A stretch of 64,000 bases of DNA, taken from Martinezella lusitana. GTDB lineage: Bacteria > Pseudomonadota > Alphaproteobacteria > Rhizobiales > Rhizobiaceae. Shown one piece after another: positions 54,858 to 63,416 of this stretch (within the stretch, counting starts at the first letter, position 1; each line of letters opens with the position of its first letter). The stretch spans positions 55,327 to 119,326 of the forward strand of contig NZ_JACHBG010000017.1 in the NCBI RefSeq assembly GCF_014207095.1, in the 5' to 3' direction. Both the position numbers and the translations under genes were made by a program. The notes under the pieces are model-generated. The model had not been told where the DNA came from and made no database searches. It was given only the letters and a program-made list of their open reading frames with translations.

Positions 54858-55556
54858 TTATTCCTTGCCACGTTGCAACGCAGCTTCGGCTTCCGCCAGT
54901 AACTTTTCACTTATCTTCCAGCCATTTAGCGTGTCATCCCATCTGCCATTTGCAGCCGCGATGACACGCTTCTGCATAGGAAAAGATCCGTTGAGATGGA
55001 TCTTTTTTCCGATCTTTTCGGCCACAAGTATTCCATCTGGTACGACAATTCGTGTAGCAGCCTCACGAGGCTGGCCATCGAATTTTCGCTGAAGAGGTGG
55101 CTGGTCCTCAACCAGCCGCACTATCTCTCGACCTGCTGATTGCATCGCACGGATGGGATCGCTTTTGCTGGCAGCATGGCTGTAGGGAATTGGCGTGATG
55201 CCAGCAAGATTAGTGGGAAGTTTAATTTCATAGTCGCCTGGAGCGACAAAAAAGGTTCGTTCTTTGCCGAGCGCTCCCATGAACAATCCCAGTTCCAATA
55301 TCACATTATCTCTTGGGGCAAGGGCATTCTTTTCCCTGGAGGTAACGTCGTCATCAGGCGTCAGCAAAAAAATCGCAAAGTCAACCTGGCTTGTAACTCT
55401 TATCAAGTTGTCCAAATGGCTGTGATTAACGCGAAATTTGCAGAGACCGCTTTTGTCGCTAGCCCGACCGCAATAAAGTGGCTGCTCAAACTGATCCTGG
55501 AGAGCATCAGCCACGCGTGCGCTTTCGTTAGAATGACCCAAAAATATGTTTTTCAT
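54858..55556 (-). CDS. Nucleotide-binding/TIR-like protein (PF10137 type)
   Basis: 232 residues; GGGGATATT precedes ATG 55556. The N-terminal 125 residues match the TIR-like family PF10137: KNIFLGHSNESARVADALQD, VDFAIFLLTPDDDVTSREKNALAPRDNVILELGLFMGALGKERTFFV, with the catalytic Glu in NVILELGLF. The domain occurs as an NADase effector in CBASS and related systems. The C-terminal 100 residues (EIVRLVEDQPPLQRKFDGQP...KKIHLNGSFPMQKRVIAAANGRW) are unrecognised and may sense the trigger or bind a ligand. No nucleotide cyclase is nearby. Confidence 0.8.
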   Translation of the reverse strand: MKNIFLGHSNESARVADALQDQFEQPLYCGRASDKSGLCKFRVNHSHLDNLIRVTSQVDFAIFLLTPDDDVTSREKNALAPRDNVILELGLFMGALGKERTFFVAPGDYEIKLPTNLAGITPIPYSHAASKSDPIRAMQSAGREIVRLVEDQPPLQRKFDGQPREAATRIVVPDGILVAEKIGKKIHLNGSFPMQKRVIAAANGRWDDTLNGWKISEKLLAEAEAALQRGKE

Positions 55557-55812
55557 AATATCCCCAATGGCTATTTGAACGCAGGCTTCTAGTCGCAGAG
55601 AAATTTCTAAAATAGCGTAAAAAGTGTAAATTCTGTTTCTGCATGCTTAACGGGAGGTGACTGGCTCTTTGATTCCTTTTGCAGTGAACTTAGGGAAAGA
55701 TGTCGTTTTATAAGCAGGGATCCCGTTGAAGATGAGCTGGGTCTATCGTCAGCTATAGGGAAATCCTTAAAGGTGGACGCAACAAACGCCGGTCCAAGCT
55801 GCAACTGTTGAA

Positions 55813-56949
55813 TCACCTAAGAAGCATGGGGATATCTTGGTAACTTGATGCACGGCTAACATCTCGGCAAATAAGGTTGAGGTTAGGTGCCTTCCGTTGA
55901 GCGCGTCGAAATCCTTCCAATGTACGTTTGTCGACGAGCGCGAGATCCACGTATGCGGCCAGGCATGCCAGGTGTGTGTCGTTTAGATCGCTTCCCTTAC
56001 GCTCCTTAAGTGGAGGTCCGTGACGCCGGAGTTCCGAAGAGATTATCCATGTCGGCACGCGGTCCATGGTAACCGACCGTTTGAGATCACGAAAAGGGAT
56101 GCCAGAATCCTGTGTCGTGATTTTCATCTGCTGAAAAAATAGCCCATACTCCAGCACCTCTCCGACTGTAGCGTCGGGCCTGACATCCGACGGTTCCACT
56201 CCCTGAGCCGCCAGACTTTGCCAGATCAATGCTTCAACGCTATTGGGTAAGCTTTGTATTTCTTCGGCAACCTGCCTTATAAATTTCGTCGCTACGGTGC
56301 GGGGCTCCTGAATGCGTTTATCGCCGTGACGGAGAATATCTAAGGCAAGGCTGCCCTCGATGACTTCTAGTTGTCGTTTGATTTCTTTTTCGCTCCTGAA
56401 CCGACCGTTTAGCAACTCTGAAAATGGCTTGGATGAGATGTCAATGGCATTTGTCCGCGTAACGGCTACTAAGGCGCGAGCATCGCGAGACCGATCAAGG
56501 AAGATTTCGCGCAGAGAAAGCCATAGGTCAGGCTCGGGGCCAAGAAAATCCGCGCCACTCCCGACTTGGATCAACGATGCAGCACTGGTGTCACGTATCC
56601 GAACAAGATTGGCCTCTGGATTGGCATGGGCTGCCAGAATTTCTGATCTCATCATTGATGTTACACCGCTCGGACCATTGGGTGGCTCCTGACGACCAAT
56701 CCAGGCTATGAATGGTAGAGAGTGTAGAAATCTGATCCGGGAGCGGACCAGATTGGCATCTTCATGTGCACATAGTTCCTCAAGGTGATGAAGGGTGAAT
56801 ATCGGAAGCACGCCTCGGCTGCTTTGCCATTCGGCAAAAGCTTGTGCTCGCTTTCTCTCGGCGCTCTTATGTGAGAGACTATCACGAATCCAAAGGGCGA
56901 GATGTGAGGTATCCAAGGCAAGGAAGAAAGGCTTCTGCAGACCGTTCAT
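55813..56949 (-). CDS. PIN-like nuclease domain protein
   Basis: 378 residues. Acidic positions typical of PIN-like ribonucleases are visible at the ends of the protein: LALDTSHLALWI (Asp13), HHLEELCAHEDANLV (Glu near 57-62), and GSDLNDTHLACLAAYVDLALVDKRTLEGFRR (Asp near 325 and 343). A long helical insert (about 110-300) separates them. It is isolated, leftward, between the PF10137 gene and a pseudogene. It may cut RNA as a stand-alone toxin or effector; the PIN assignment rests on motif pattern only. Confidence 0.6.
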   Translation of the reverse strand: MNGLQKPFFLALDTSHLALWIRDSLSHKSAERKRAQAFAEWQSSRGVLPIFTLHHLEELCAHEDANLVRSRIRFLHSLPFIAWIGRQEPPNGPSGVTSMMRSEILAAHANPEANLVRIRDTSAASLIQVGSGADFLGPEPDLWLSLREIFLDRSRDARALVAVTRTNAIDISSKPFSELLNGRFRSEKEIKRQLEVIEGSLALDILRHGDKRIQEPRTVATKFIRQVAEEIQSLPNSVEALIWQSLAAQGVEPSDVRPDATVGEVLEYGLFFQQMKITTQDSGIPFRDLKRSVTMDRVPTWIISSELRRHGPPLKERKGSDLNDTHLACLAAYVDLALVDKRTLEGFRRAQRKAPNLNLICRDVSRASSYQDIPMLLR

Positions 56950-56954
56950 TTGTA

Positions 56955-57372
56955 TTCCATTCCCTGGGTAATTTACTCAGCAGCCACGTTGATGGATCTG
57001 CAACTTTAGCTTGTTCTTCTCTCATATTTCCCAGGCTGCCAAGCATTCTTTTCTAGCTTTCACCATAATTTCGCCGGTAGCGACGCAAATGGAGGGCGGC
57101 CCGATCACTGAACATTCGGTCTCGACTGTTCGGGAACAGGTAAACAGGTGGGAATCCTCGTCATCCACCATCCTTGTTAAGCTGAAGGATATATCCGTGC
57201 CTGCGCAACTAGGTCATCGACGAAACGTAGTGCTCTCGCCGGTATGAGGATTTGTTGATCATTTCCAGGCAGCCCTATGTGTTATGATCGGCAAGTGGAT
57301 GACGAAATTCTAAGAGTGTTGCCTTCCGGTGCTCCATGCTCACGCCATCTGAAACTTCAAACCACAACTCTG
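56955..57372. other. Interval without a supported gene
   Basis: About 420 bases upstream of the PIN-like gene. The 57011-57247 frame has neither ribosome-binding site nor family features. Sequence 57240-57370 continues the decayed region next to the phosphoesterase remnant. Confidence 0.45.
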
Positions 57373-57578
57373 TCACGTTGGTGATCTTATCCGAGCCGAT
57401 TGCCGGTGGGCCTGAAGCTGCTCGCGACTATATCCCCGAGGCTTGCAGATCACCCTAGTCTTGTCCGCCATATAATCGCTGGCCGAATGGATATGGCCAT
57501 GTATCCAGAAGGTGGGCCGTCGCCGAGCGATTAGATCACATAAGTCAGTGGCAAACGCGGCATTGATAGCGTACCTAT
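57373..57578 (-). pseudogene. C-terminal remnant of a metallophosphoesterase
   Basis: Leftward frame reading YAINAAFATDLCDLIARRRP, then TFWIHGHIHSASDYMADKTR, then VICKPRGYSREQ, and stopping at 57373. It aligns closely with the end of the intact phosphoesterase at 60376-61206 (NAAFASDLSAVIRKRRP, TFWVHGHIHRFCDYREGETR, ILCNPMGYHRER), including the metal-binding GHIH. The 5' three quarters are missing and it lies on the opposite strand, so it comes from another copy of the same cargo system. Confidence 0.8.
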
Positions 57579-57629
57579 AGAAGCGGATAGACAGATGACG
57601 TCGCGCCAGTCAAAAATCGCAAAAAGTGG

Positions 57630-57658
57630 TTGACGTCACGTTTTTTGTTCTTTATTTG
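57630..57658 (+). promoter_or_regulatory. Probable sigma-70 promoter of the TnsA-like/FtsH-like operon
   Basis: TTGACG (57630-57635), a 17-base spacer and TATTTG (57653-57658), about 95 bp upstream of the first gene at 57752. The spacer contains a T-run. Confidence 0.5.
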
Positions 57659-57751
57659 TTCCGACATGACCCAGCTGCGCACCCTCATACGAATAGCACG
57701 TTGACCCGCCCCAAAATGGGTTGATGTCTTGTGTCTATTCGAGGGTTCATG

Positions 57752-58342
57752 ATGAGCGTCTCTCAATCGCTGTATGCCGAGCAAGCTTGCTCTTCCCGCA
57801 TTTTTTATCCGTTGAATTCTGTCCGATGCAATGGACCGGCCGTATTTCGAAGCCAGGTCGCGCGGGACGTCGCATGCCTTCTGGATGTTGATGATGAGGT
57901 CGATGGTTGGTCATGCCAATCGCTCACGCTTTCGAGCGGTGGCCACGTCCACAAGCCGGACTTCGTTTTACAGAGAGCCGGTCTCACGGTTGCCATGGAC
58001 TGCATTCAACAGCAACCTGTTCCGCCTTGGTTGTCCTTGGCTGCGGATGAGGCGGGTCTCATCTACGAGACCATTGATGTCTCTACGATCCCCAAAGTTC
58101 GGCTGAAGAACGCGAAGGACCTATTGCGATACGCTCGGCACGACGCAACACTCTCGGATCGCATTCGCGTGCTTGCTGTGCTGGATGAATATTCAAGCCT
58201 AACCGTCGCAGAGATATTGCCGATATTCCAGGACGCCAAACCCATTGCTGGGTTGGCCTCGATGGTACTCCAGCGGTTTCTCAGCATAAACCTGGATGGC
58301 CTCATCGGCCCCGAAACGGTCGTGCGCCGCAAACGCGGCTGA
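57752..58342 (+). CDS. TnsA-fold-like protein lacking catalytic residues
   Basis: 196 residues from ATG 57752 (GAGGG 6 bases upstream; ATG 57749 also possible). Layout resembles TnsA: a segment FRSQVARDVACLLDVDDEVDGWSCQSLTL (about 33-61) where TnsA has ESxxExxxxxLL...Q, then GHVHKPDFVLQRAGLTVAMDC (about 64-84) where TnsA has H-PDF...VK, then a winged-helix end (LTVAEILPIFQDAKPIAGLASMVLQRFL). The catalytic Glu is replaced (SQVAR) and Lys is replaced by Cys (MDC), so it is probably not a nuclease. It starts an operon with an AAA/M41 protease and a phosphoesterase. The relation to TnsA is inference from motif layout. Confidence 0.55.
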   Translation: MSVSQSLYAEQACSSRIFYPLNSVRCNGPAVFRSQVARDVACLLDVDDEVDGWSCQSLTLSSGGHVHKPDFVLQRAGLTVAMDCIQQQPVPPWLSLAADEAGLIYETIDVSTIPKVRLKNAKDLLRYARHDATLSDRIRVLAVLDEYSSLTVAEILPIFQDAKPIAGLASMVLQRFLSINLDGLIGPETVVRRKRG

Positions 58343-58399
58343 CCCTTCCTATTACGTTTTTCAACAAATCGAGCTGCCATGAGCAGCAGAGGATGAATC

Positions 58400-60379
58400 A
58401 TGTCTATTGATATGCCAAACGAGATCGTTCGCAATTCGGTCAAACACTACGCGCTCTACCGGACGGTTATCAGAGCACTCTCCCAAATTGAATCATTTTT
58501 GGATGGCGGTCCCGGCATCGTCGCCCTGCTTACACCGCCAGGGCAGCGAGCGGAGGACTATCTCCCGGCGGCTGGCGCATATTTGTACGATGGCACGCAG
58601 CGTGCCGACCGTGATGCCCTGGGGATTCTTTGCGTCGGCAAGGACGAAAAGGCCCGCAGTATTGAGTACAATTTCCAGTCTGATTTGTCCGGCAAGACGC
58701 GAGCGATTTTGATTTCAGAGGTCAACGATTTGCCCTCACTAGTCGTTGTTGCGGTCGAGGCAATCATCCGTATTGAGCCAATCAACGAACGAGATCTTCG
58801 GGAGGCCTGCAAAAGGGCTCTGAACGTAAGAGTAACAGTGCAGCAAGCTACGAAGTTATTGAGCTTTCCGCAGAATGCGATGTTTGCTGCGTTACGCCGC
58901 AATCGGACAGCGGCTGAAGCTATCAAACGGTTGAGTTTTTCATCGGTTGACCGGTCGGCAACTAGTGACCCTGCTCAAGAGACACAGCCGCGACTTGAGG
59001 ATTTGCACGGCTACGGCGAGGCGAAAATTTGGGGTTTGCAACTCGCTGCGGACCTCGACCTCTGGCGACAAAAGCAACTAGCCTGGTCCGATGTTGATCG
59101 TGGCCTTCTTTTGAGCGGTCCGCCCGGTGTAGGTAAGACAATCTTCGCGCAGGCGCTCGCACTGACTTGCAACGTACATTTCATTGCGACGTCAGTGGCT
59201 CAGTGGCAGGCCACAGGTCACTTGGGCGATACGCTAAAGGCAATGCGGACGGATTTTGCAAATGCCTCCGCAAACACGCCGAGCATCATCTTTCTCGATG
59301 AGCTGGATTCTATTGGTGACCGAAGCACCTTTCCGGCGGACCACGCAAATTATTCCACTCAAGTCGTGAATTCGTTGCTTGAATGCCTGGACGGTACATC
59401 AAAACGGGATGGCGTTATCGTCGTAGGTGCTACAAATCATCCTGATAAAATCGACCCTGCCGTCCGCCGTCCCGGGCGACTGGACCGGCATGTTGTCATC
59501 GGGCTGCCAAATCTGGTTGATCGCATTGCCATCATCCGGCAATTACTCGGCAGCGCCGCCCCAAGCGAACTTGGAGAACTCGGACTTCTCACCGAATCGA
59601 TGGCAGGTGCCGATCTTGCTCAACTCGTTCGTGAGGCTAAACGTCGAGCACGCAGGCAGAGACGCGGTGTTGGCCTGGAAGATCTGACGTCGCAGTTACC
59701 GCCGTTGATTCATGTCATCGGGGAATTCCGCCGATCGGCAGCGGTTCATGAGGCGGGTCATACCATCGTTGGTATCAGACTGGGATACGGCAAATTCCGA
59801 GGAGCGTTTGTCCATAGGCAGCTTAATCCACGTTTCAGCGAGCAACAAGCAGGTGCTGCAGGGTTTGATGTGCCCATCGTTCTACTTCGGAACGATCAAT
59901 CATATCGCGACCAGATTTGCGTCACGCTGGCTGGCATCGCCGCCGAGAGACTTATTTTCGGCAGTCATTCAAACGGCGGGGAGGCCGATCTTGCAGAGGC
60001 AACCCGGCTGGCTCTTGAAATGGAGACGACGGCCGGGATGGGTACGAAGCTGTTATACTTGGGTAACGGCGCTGGCTGGGAGGCCTTTGGACCACAGCAG
60101 GTCCCTTGGCTAATCGACAAGGTCAACGAAATCCTGCGCTTCGAACTTGCGCGTGCTCAGGATGTCCTAGCTAGCGATCGAACACTTCTAGTCGCAGTGG
60201 GCGACGAGATTGACAAGGAAGCTCATCTGTCGCCGCAGCGGTTTGCTGAACTGGATGAGAGGTTCGGTCTGATCCGACGGGGAGTTTCAATCGACGAGAA
60301 AGCAAGCACGGAGACTGGAAGGAGGCTCCGAAACTCCAGGCGGCGAGCGCCTGCGTCCGAGAAGGAGGTGCGGTCATGA
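58400..60379 (+). CDS. Soluble FtsH-like AAA+ ATPase/M41 zinc protease
   Basis: 659 residues; AGAGGATGAATC precedes the ATG. The N-terminal 200 residues are a unique, non-membrane domain (no helices that could anchor it, unlike FtsH). The AAA+ module has Walker A SGPPGVGKT (239-247), Walker B SIIFLDELDSIGDR (295-307), ATNHPDKIDPAVRRPGRLDR (second region of homology with arginine fingers). The M41 peptidase part has AAVHEAGHTIVG (HEAGH 450-454) and NGGEADLAEATRLA with the third zinc ligand Asp530. It would unfold and degrade chosen proteins. Its stop overlaps the phosphoesterase start (ATGA). Confidence 0.87.
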   Translation: MSIDMPNEIVRNSVKHYALYRTVIRALSQIESFLDGGPGIVALLTPPGQRAEDYLPAAGAYLYDGTQRADRDALGILCVGKDEKARSIEYNFQSDLSGKTRAILISEVNDLPSLVVVAVEAIIRIEPINERDLREACKRALNVRVTVQQATKLLSFPQNAMFAALRRNRTAAEAIKRLSFSSVDRSATSDPAQETQPRLEDLHGYGEAKIWGLQLAADLDLWRQKQLAWSDVDRGLLLSGPPGVGKTIFAQALALTCNVHFIATSVAQWQATGHLGDTLKAMRTDFANASANTPSIIFLDELDSIGDRSTFPADHANYSTQVVNSLLECLDGTSKRDGVIVVGATNHPDKIDPAVRRPGRLDRHVVIGLPNLVDRIAIIRQLLGSAAPSELGELGLLTESMAGADLAQLVREAKRRARRQRRGVGLEDLTSQLPPLIHVIGEFRRSAAVHEAGHTIVGIRLGYGKFRGAFVHRQLNPRFSEQQAGAAGFDVPIVLLRNDQSYRDQICVTLAGIAAERLIFGSHSNGGEADLAEATRLALEMETTAGMGTKLLYLGNGAGWEAFGPQQVPWLIDKVNEILRFELARAQDVLASDRTLLVAVGDEIDKEAHLSPQRFAELDERFGLIRRGVSIDEKASTETGRRLRNSRRRAPASEKEVRS

Positions 60380-61206
60380 AGGTCTGGTTGATTAGCGATC
60401 TGCATTCGTCACCTCTCGATCTCCTTTATGGAAACTCGCTCGTTATCCCCGAGGCCGATCTTTGCGTCTGTGCGGGAGATGTCGCAGGCTCAATCGAGCG
60501 CTCGATGAACTACGTTCTCTCTGAGATTGCTCATCGCATGCCGGTCGTGATGACCCTCGGCAATCACGATTACTACGGTTCAACTATCTGCCGGACACTC
60601 GATTACGTCAGGCGAGAGACCGTGGGAACAAATGTTCACGTCTTAGAGAACGAAGAATTCCGCAAAGACGACCTTCGTATTATCGGCGCGACACTCTGGA
60701 CAGACTATGGAGTCCGCGCTCATGCAGGAGGTCGACTTCCCATCCAGCAGCGACGAGCATTTGCGATGGAAGGATGCTATCGTGTTATGGTCGATTTTAG
60801 AGCGATCTTGCGGTCAGACGAACGACAAGACGGGCAGGGCAGGTTTGTCACCCCCGAAGAAATCTTTTCGAGGCACCGAGAAAGTCGGGCTTATATCGAA
60901 AATCGATTGAAGGAGCCATTCGAGGGATCGACCATGGTCCTGACACACCACGCACCGTCACCCCGTTCCTTGGACCGAAGGTTCAAAGGACAGGTTTCGA
61001 ACGCCGCCTTCGCTTCCGACCTTTCCGCAGTCATCAGGAAAAGGCGTCCGACTTTCTGGGTGCACGGACACATTCATCGGTTCTGCGACTATCGCGAAGG
61101 AGAAACGCGCATCCTCTGCAACCCAATGGGTTACCATCGCGAACGTTCGGGATGGACCGGGTTTCGACCGGGGTTTGTCATTGAAACTACGCCGCTGGGG
61201 GACTGA
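60376..61206 (+). CDS. Calcineurin-like metallophosphoesterase
   Basis: 276 residues with the five metal-binding blocks of the family: LISDLHSSP (Asp/His, 6-14), CAGDVAG (about 32-38), TLGNHDYYG (about 56-64), VLTHHAPSP (about 186-194) and FWVHGHIHRF (about 224-233). Substrates of such enzymes include nucleic acids, cyclic nucleotides and dinucleotides. Translationally coupled to the FtsH-like protease gene by an ATGA overlap, so the products probably act together. A decayed relative lies at 57373-57578 on the other strand, showing that this gene has been present more than once. Confidence 0.88.
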   Translation: MKVWLISDLHSSPLDLLYGNSLVIPEADLCVCAGDVAGSIERSMNYVLSEIAHRMPVVMTLGNHDYYGSTICRTLDYVRRETVGTNVHVLENEEFRKDDLRIIGATLWTDYGVRAHAGGRLPIQQRRAFAMEGCYRVMVDFRAILRSDERQDGQGRFVTPEEIFSRHRESRAYIENRLKEPFEGSTMVLTHHAPSPRSLDRRFKGQVSNAAFASDLSAVIRKRRPTFWVHGHIHRFCDYREGETRILCNPMGYHRERSGWTGFRPGFVIETTPLGD

Positions 61207-61209
61207 CCA

Positions 61210-61473
61210 ATGTCCAGAACCCGTTTTTTCGATACCGATATCCCGACCACGGAAGGCCAAGCGGAGATTTTGTCGGCCTGGGACGCAGCTGAACTGGACC
61301 TCTTGCAAGCCGCATGGATCATGAAACTATCCGTTCGGGAAGTTCCGGCGGTGGCAATGGTCAGCAGACAATGTAAGGGGAGCGCTGATTATGCTCCAAA
61401 AGGCATAAATCGGCAGATTTATATCTTAAACGACATAAAATTCGGAAGAACCGTCAATGAAATTCGGATTTGA
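61210..61473 (+). CDS. Small hypothetical protein, end of protease/phosphoesterase operon
   Basis: 87 residues, starting 3 bases after the phosphoesterase stop. The first 50 residues (FFDTDIPTTEGQAEILSAWDAAELDLLQAAWIMKLSVREVPAVAMVSR) look coding; the last 30 run through AT-rich sequence that probably contains the promoter of the next gene, which it overlaps by 17 bp. No family recognised; it may be vestigial. Confidence 0.4.
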   Translation: MSRTRFFDTDIPTTEGQAEILSAWDAAELDLLQAAWIMKLSVREVPAVAMVSRQCKGSADYAPKGINRQIYILNDIKFGRTVNEIRI

Positions 61474-61771
61474 CATGGGGATGTTTCGTGTCTTTCGCGA
61501 AGCAGCGAAAATGAGTCAAGCGGAACTCGCCGATTTGGCGGGTATCTCACAAGCCAAAGTCTCGAAGATAGAGAATGGGAAGGCCAATCCCGAGGTCGCA
61601 ACCTTGCAGGCACTCTGCGGCGCGTTGAACCTGGAGTTGGCTCTGGTGCCGAGGCGCATCGGCGGCGACGTGCGACGGATGGTCGACAAGCACCTCGAAA
61701 GGCATACCACTGTGGCGACACCGGTAATTTCTGTTCGTGACGAGGTGTTCATTCCTGATGGAGACGATTGA
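61457..61771 (+). CDS. XRE-family (HipB-like) HTH regulator
   Basis: 104 residues from ATG 61457 (GGAAG 8 bases upstream). A helix-turn-helix of the XRE type: FREAAKMSQAELADLAGISQAKVSKIENGKANPEVATLQALCGALNLELAL (about 12-62). The length and layout fit antitoxin-type regulators (HigA/HipB), but no toxin gene follows or precedes. AT-rich inverted sequence TTATATCTTAAACGACATAA about 15 bp upstream could be its operator. It may repress the cargo operon upstream or be the survivor of a lost toxin-antitoxin pair. Confidence 0.82.
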   Translation: MKFGFDMGMFRVFREAAKMSQAELADLAGISQAKVSKIENGKANPEVATLQALCGALNLELALVPRRIGGDVRRMVDKHLERHTTVATPVISVRDEVFIPDGDD

Positions 61772-62037
61772 GCAAGGGTAGGGCCGAGCAGATGATATCT
61801 TGCCGTCCTACCGTCTGCTGCTAGCGCGACCCGCAAATGAGATTGTCGACGCCGGTGTTGGGACGCCGGGTCGTGTTGTCGAGTTGCAGAAAGAGGTTTC
61901 GGGAACAGCACCAGCCGTGTACCTCAAAAACCCAAGGCGCAAGCGACCAAAGGTCTCACCGAATTGCTCAATGGCCATGAACCACAGACGTCTGAACGTT
62001 AGACACGAGATCGTAGCCAAAAGAGGGAGCGCATACG

Positions 62038-62322
62038 ATGAAAACAGCTACCGACCCCATCTATAAAGCGATTATTGGTGCGAAGGTCAGTTTGCTCGTG
62101 ACCAATACGAGTTTAGGTTCATGGCTCTCTGATCTGCAGCCCATCGACAGATCTGATTCATGCAAAGACATCGAGCTGGCCGGACGGAACCTCTGGTACA
62201 ATCGCGAATTCATCAAGTCGCTTACGAGCGTCCAACTGCGAGAGAAGCTGATCAGATTTGCGATACAAAGGCGGGCGCTTCAATATGCGCCCGGAGGTCC
62301 TCCGGATGCCGCGTCGGATTGA
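62038..62322 (+). pseudogene. N-terminal fragment of a PF13203-type (VWA-like metallopeptidase) protein
   Basis: 94 residues with a good ribosome-binding site (GGGAG 8 bases upstream). The part KAIIGAKVSLLVTNTSLGSWLSDLQPI and AGRNLWYNREFIKSLTSVQLREKLIRFAI matches the beginning of the putative metallopeptidase domain PF13203 (typical: GRxLYYNPEFVxxLTxxQLxxLLAHExxH). Here the frame diverges just before the HExxH would come and stops. The normal protein is about 400 residues and usually sits with a MoxR ATPase, neither of which is present. Its end overlaps the convergent PIN gene by 43 bp. Confidence 0.55.
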
Positions 62323-62813
62323 GAAATGGAATCAAGCCGCGTGTACCACTTGTTTTCCAACGGATTATAAACTCCAGGCAGCGGATAGCAGCTGTCGATG
62401 AGCATGAAGTCCCGCACGTTGAAAGTCGCTATAGGCATTCGACTGACGAGAGATGCCGCCGCAATATGGAGGTCTTGGCCATTGCGGGGCTTTTTCGCGT
62501 CAGGTCGCGCGATAATCAAGTTCCGGAGCCGAGGATCAGCTGCTAGTGTTCCCCAGACTTCCGCCACGTCTTTATCGGTGTCGATGATCGGAAATCCAGC
62601 TGACAACAGCTGTTGATACCAGGCACTAAGTTGTATGGCTTTCACCGGATGGCGGCTGCAAAGCTCGGTTATACCAAGCTGGAACTCCATAATTGCTGCA
62701 ACCGGTATGAACAAATTGGGCGCGGTTTCGATGAATCGAACCACGGAAGGATGTGGTTTATTTCTGCTGGTCTCGCTCAGGACGCACGTGTCGAGCAAAA
62801 AGCCTGGGGTCAT
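62280..62813 (-). CDS. PIN-domain toxin (VapC/FitB-like)
   Basis: 177 residues from ATG 62813; a TTG at 62843 is also in frame. PIN-domain acidic residues are visible: GFLLDTCVLSETSR (Asp near 7, Glu near 12), PVAAIMEFQLGI (Glu), GQDLHIAAASLV (Asp) and PIATFNVRDFMLI. Such enzymes cut tRNA or rRNA and are neutralised by a VapB/FitA antitoxin encoded just upstream. No antitoxin frame is seen upstream on the minus strand, so it is either orphaned or controlled elsewhere. The last about 15 residues (SQSDAASGGPPGAY) read through the neighbouring fragment. Confidence 0.82.
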   Translation of the reverse strand: MTPGFLLDTCVLSETSRNKPHPSVVRFIETAPNLFIPVAAIMEFQLGITELCSRHPVKAIQLSAWYQQLLSAGFPIIDTDKDVAEVWGTLAADPRLRNLIIARPDAKKPRNGQDLHIAAASLVSRMPIATFNVRDFMLIDSCYPLPGVYNPLENKWYTRLDSISQSDAASGGPPGAY

Positions 62814-63212
62814 CGGCAAAGTCCGGTGATCAAGTTCGGACAAAATGCGACAACGTGACTAACAAAAGGTTAATTGATCGCCGCGACCGTTATCGATGCT
62901 CATCTGCGTAAGTTTCCAGGCGCTGCTTTCCAACCGTCTCCTGCAGCGAAAGATGCTTGAAGCACGCTTTGAATGCCAAACTGCGTTGCGTCTATGGATT
63001 GAAAAACAAGTATTCTCAATGCACCTAAAGCGGTGTAATTTAGGGATCGAAGATAGCTTGTCTTCTCTGGTTCGAAAGGATGCGATGTACTGAGGGGGCA
63101 ACAAGATGGAAGGCGGTTGGATAGATCGAATGAGCCTCAGACTGGGAACAATGTCTTGTCGGTCCGTGAAAAGGAAATATCTTAGAAAAGGACATGCAGT
63201 TGGATCACGGTT

Positions 63213-63416
63213 TTGGCAGAAATTAATTCGACAAAAGTCCTTGTGTTAACCGACAAGGACAAGGAGCTTAAGCGCTTCTTTGAAATGGTTCGGACGGCTC
63301 GCAAGGTTATCGTCCAGAACGGCGATGATCACTTTGTTGTCGAGCTGCGACCGCAACAAATTTCAGATAAGGCCCGGAAAATCCTCAAAGGTGGCGGACC
63401 GGTTACCGATGAATAA
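63213..63416 (+). CDS. Small Phd-like antitoxin candidate
   Basis: 67 residues from a TTG start with GGATCACGG upstream. The sequence KVLVLTDKDKELKRFFEMVRTARKVIVQNGDDHFVVEL followed by RPQQISDKARKILKGGGPVTDE has the look of Phd/YefM-type antitoxins: an N-terminal strand-helix-strand (VIV..GD.HFVVEL) and a flexible C-terminal tail. No toxin frame follows it. It might partner the PIN toxin at 62280 in trans or be a remnant. Confidence 0.5.
   Translation: MAEINSTKVLVLTDKDKELKRFFEMVRTARKVIVQNGDDHFVVELRPQQISDKARKILKGGGPVTDE

Noticed and set aside
58400..60379. Housekeeping FtsH
   Set aside because: No N-terminal membrane helices and an unrelated 200-residue N-domain; located in transposon cargo in operon with a phosphoesterase.
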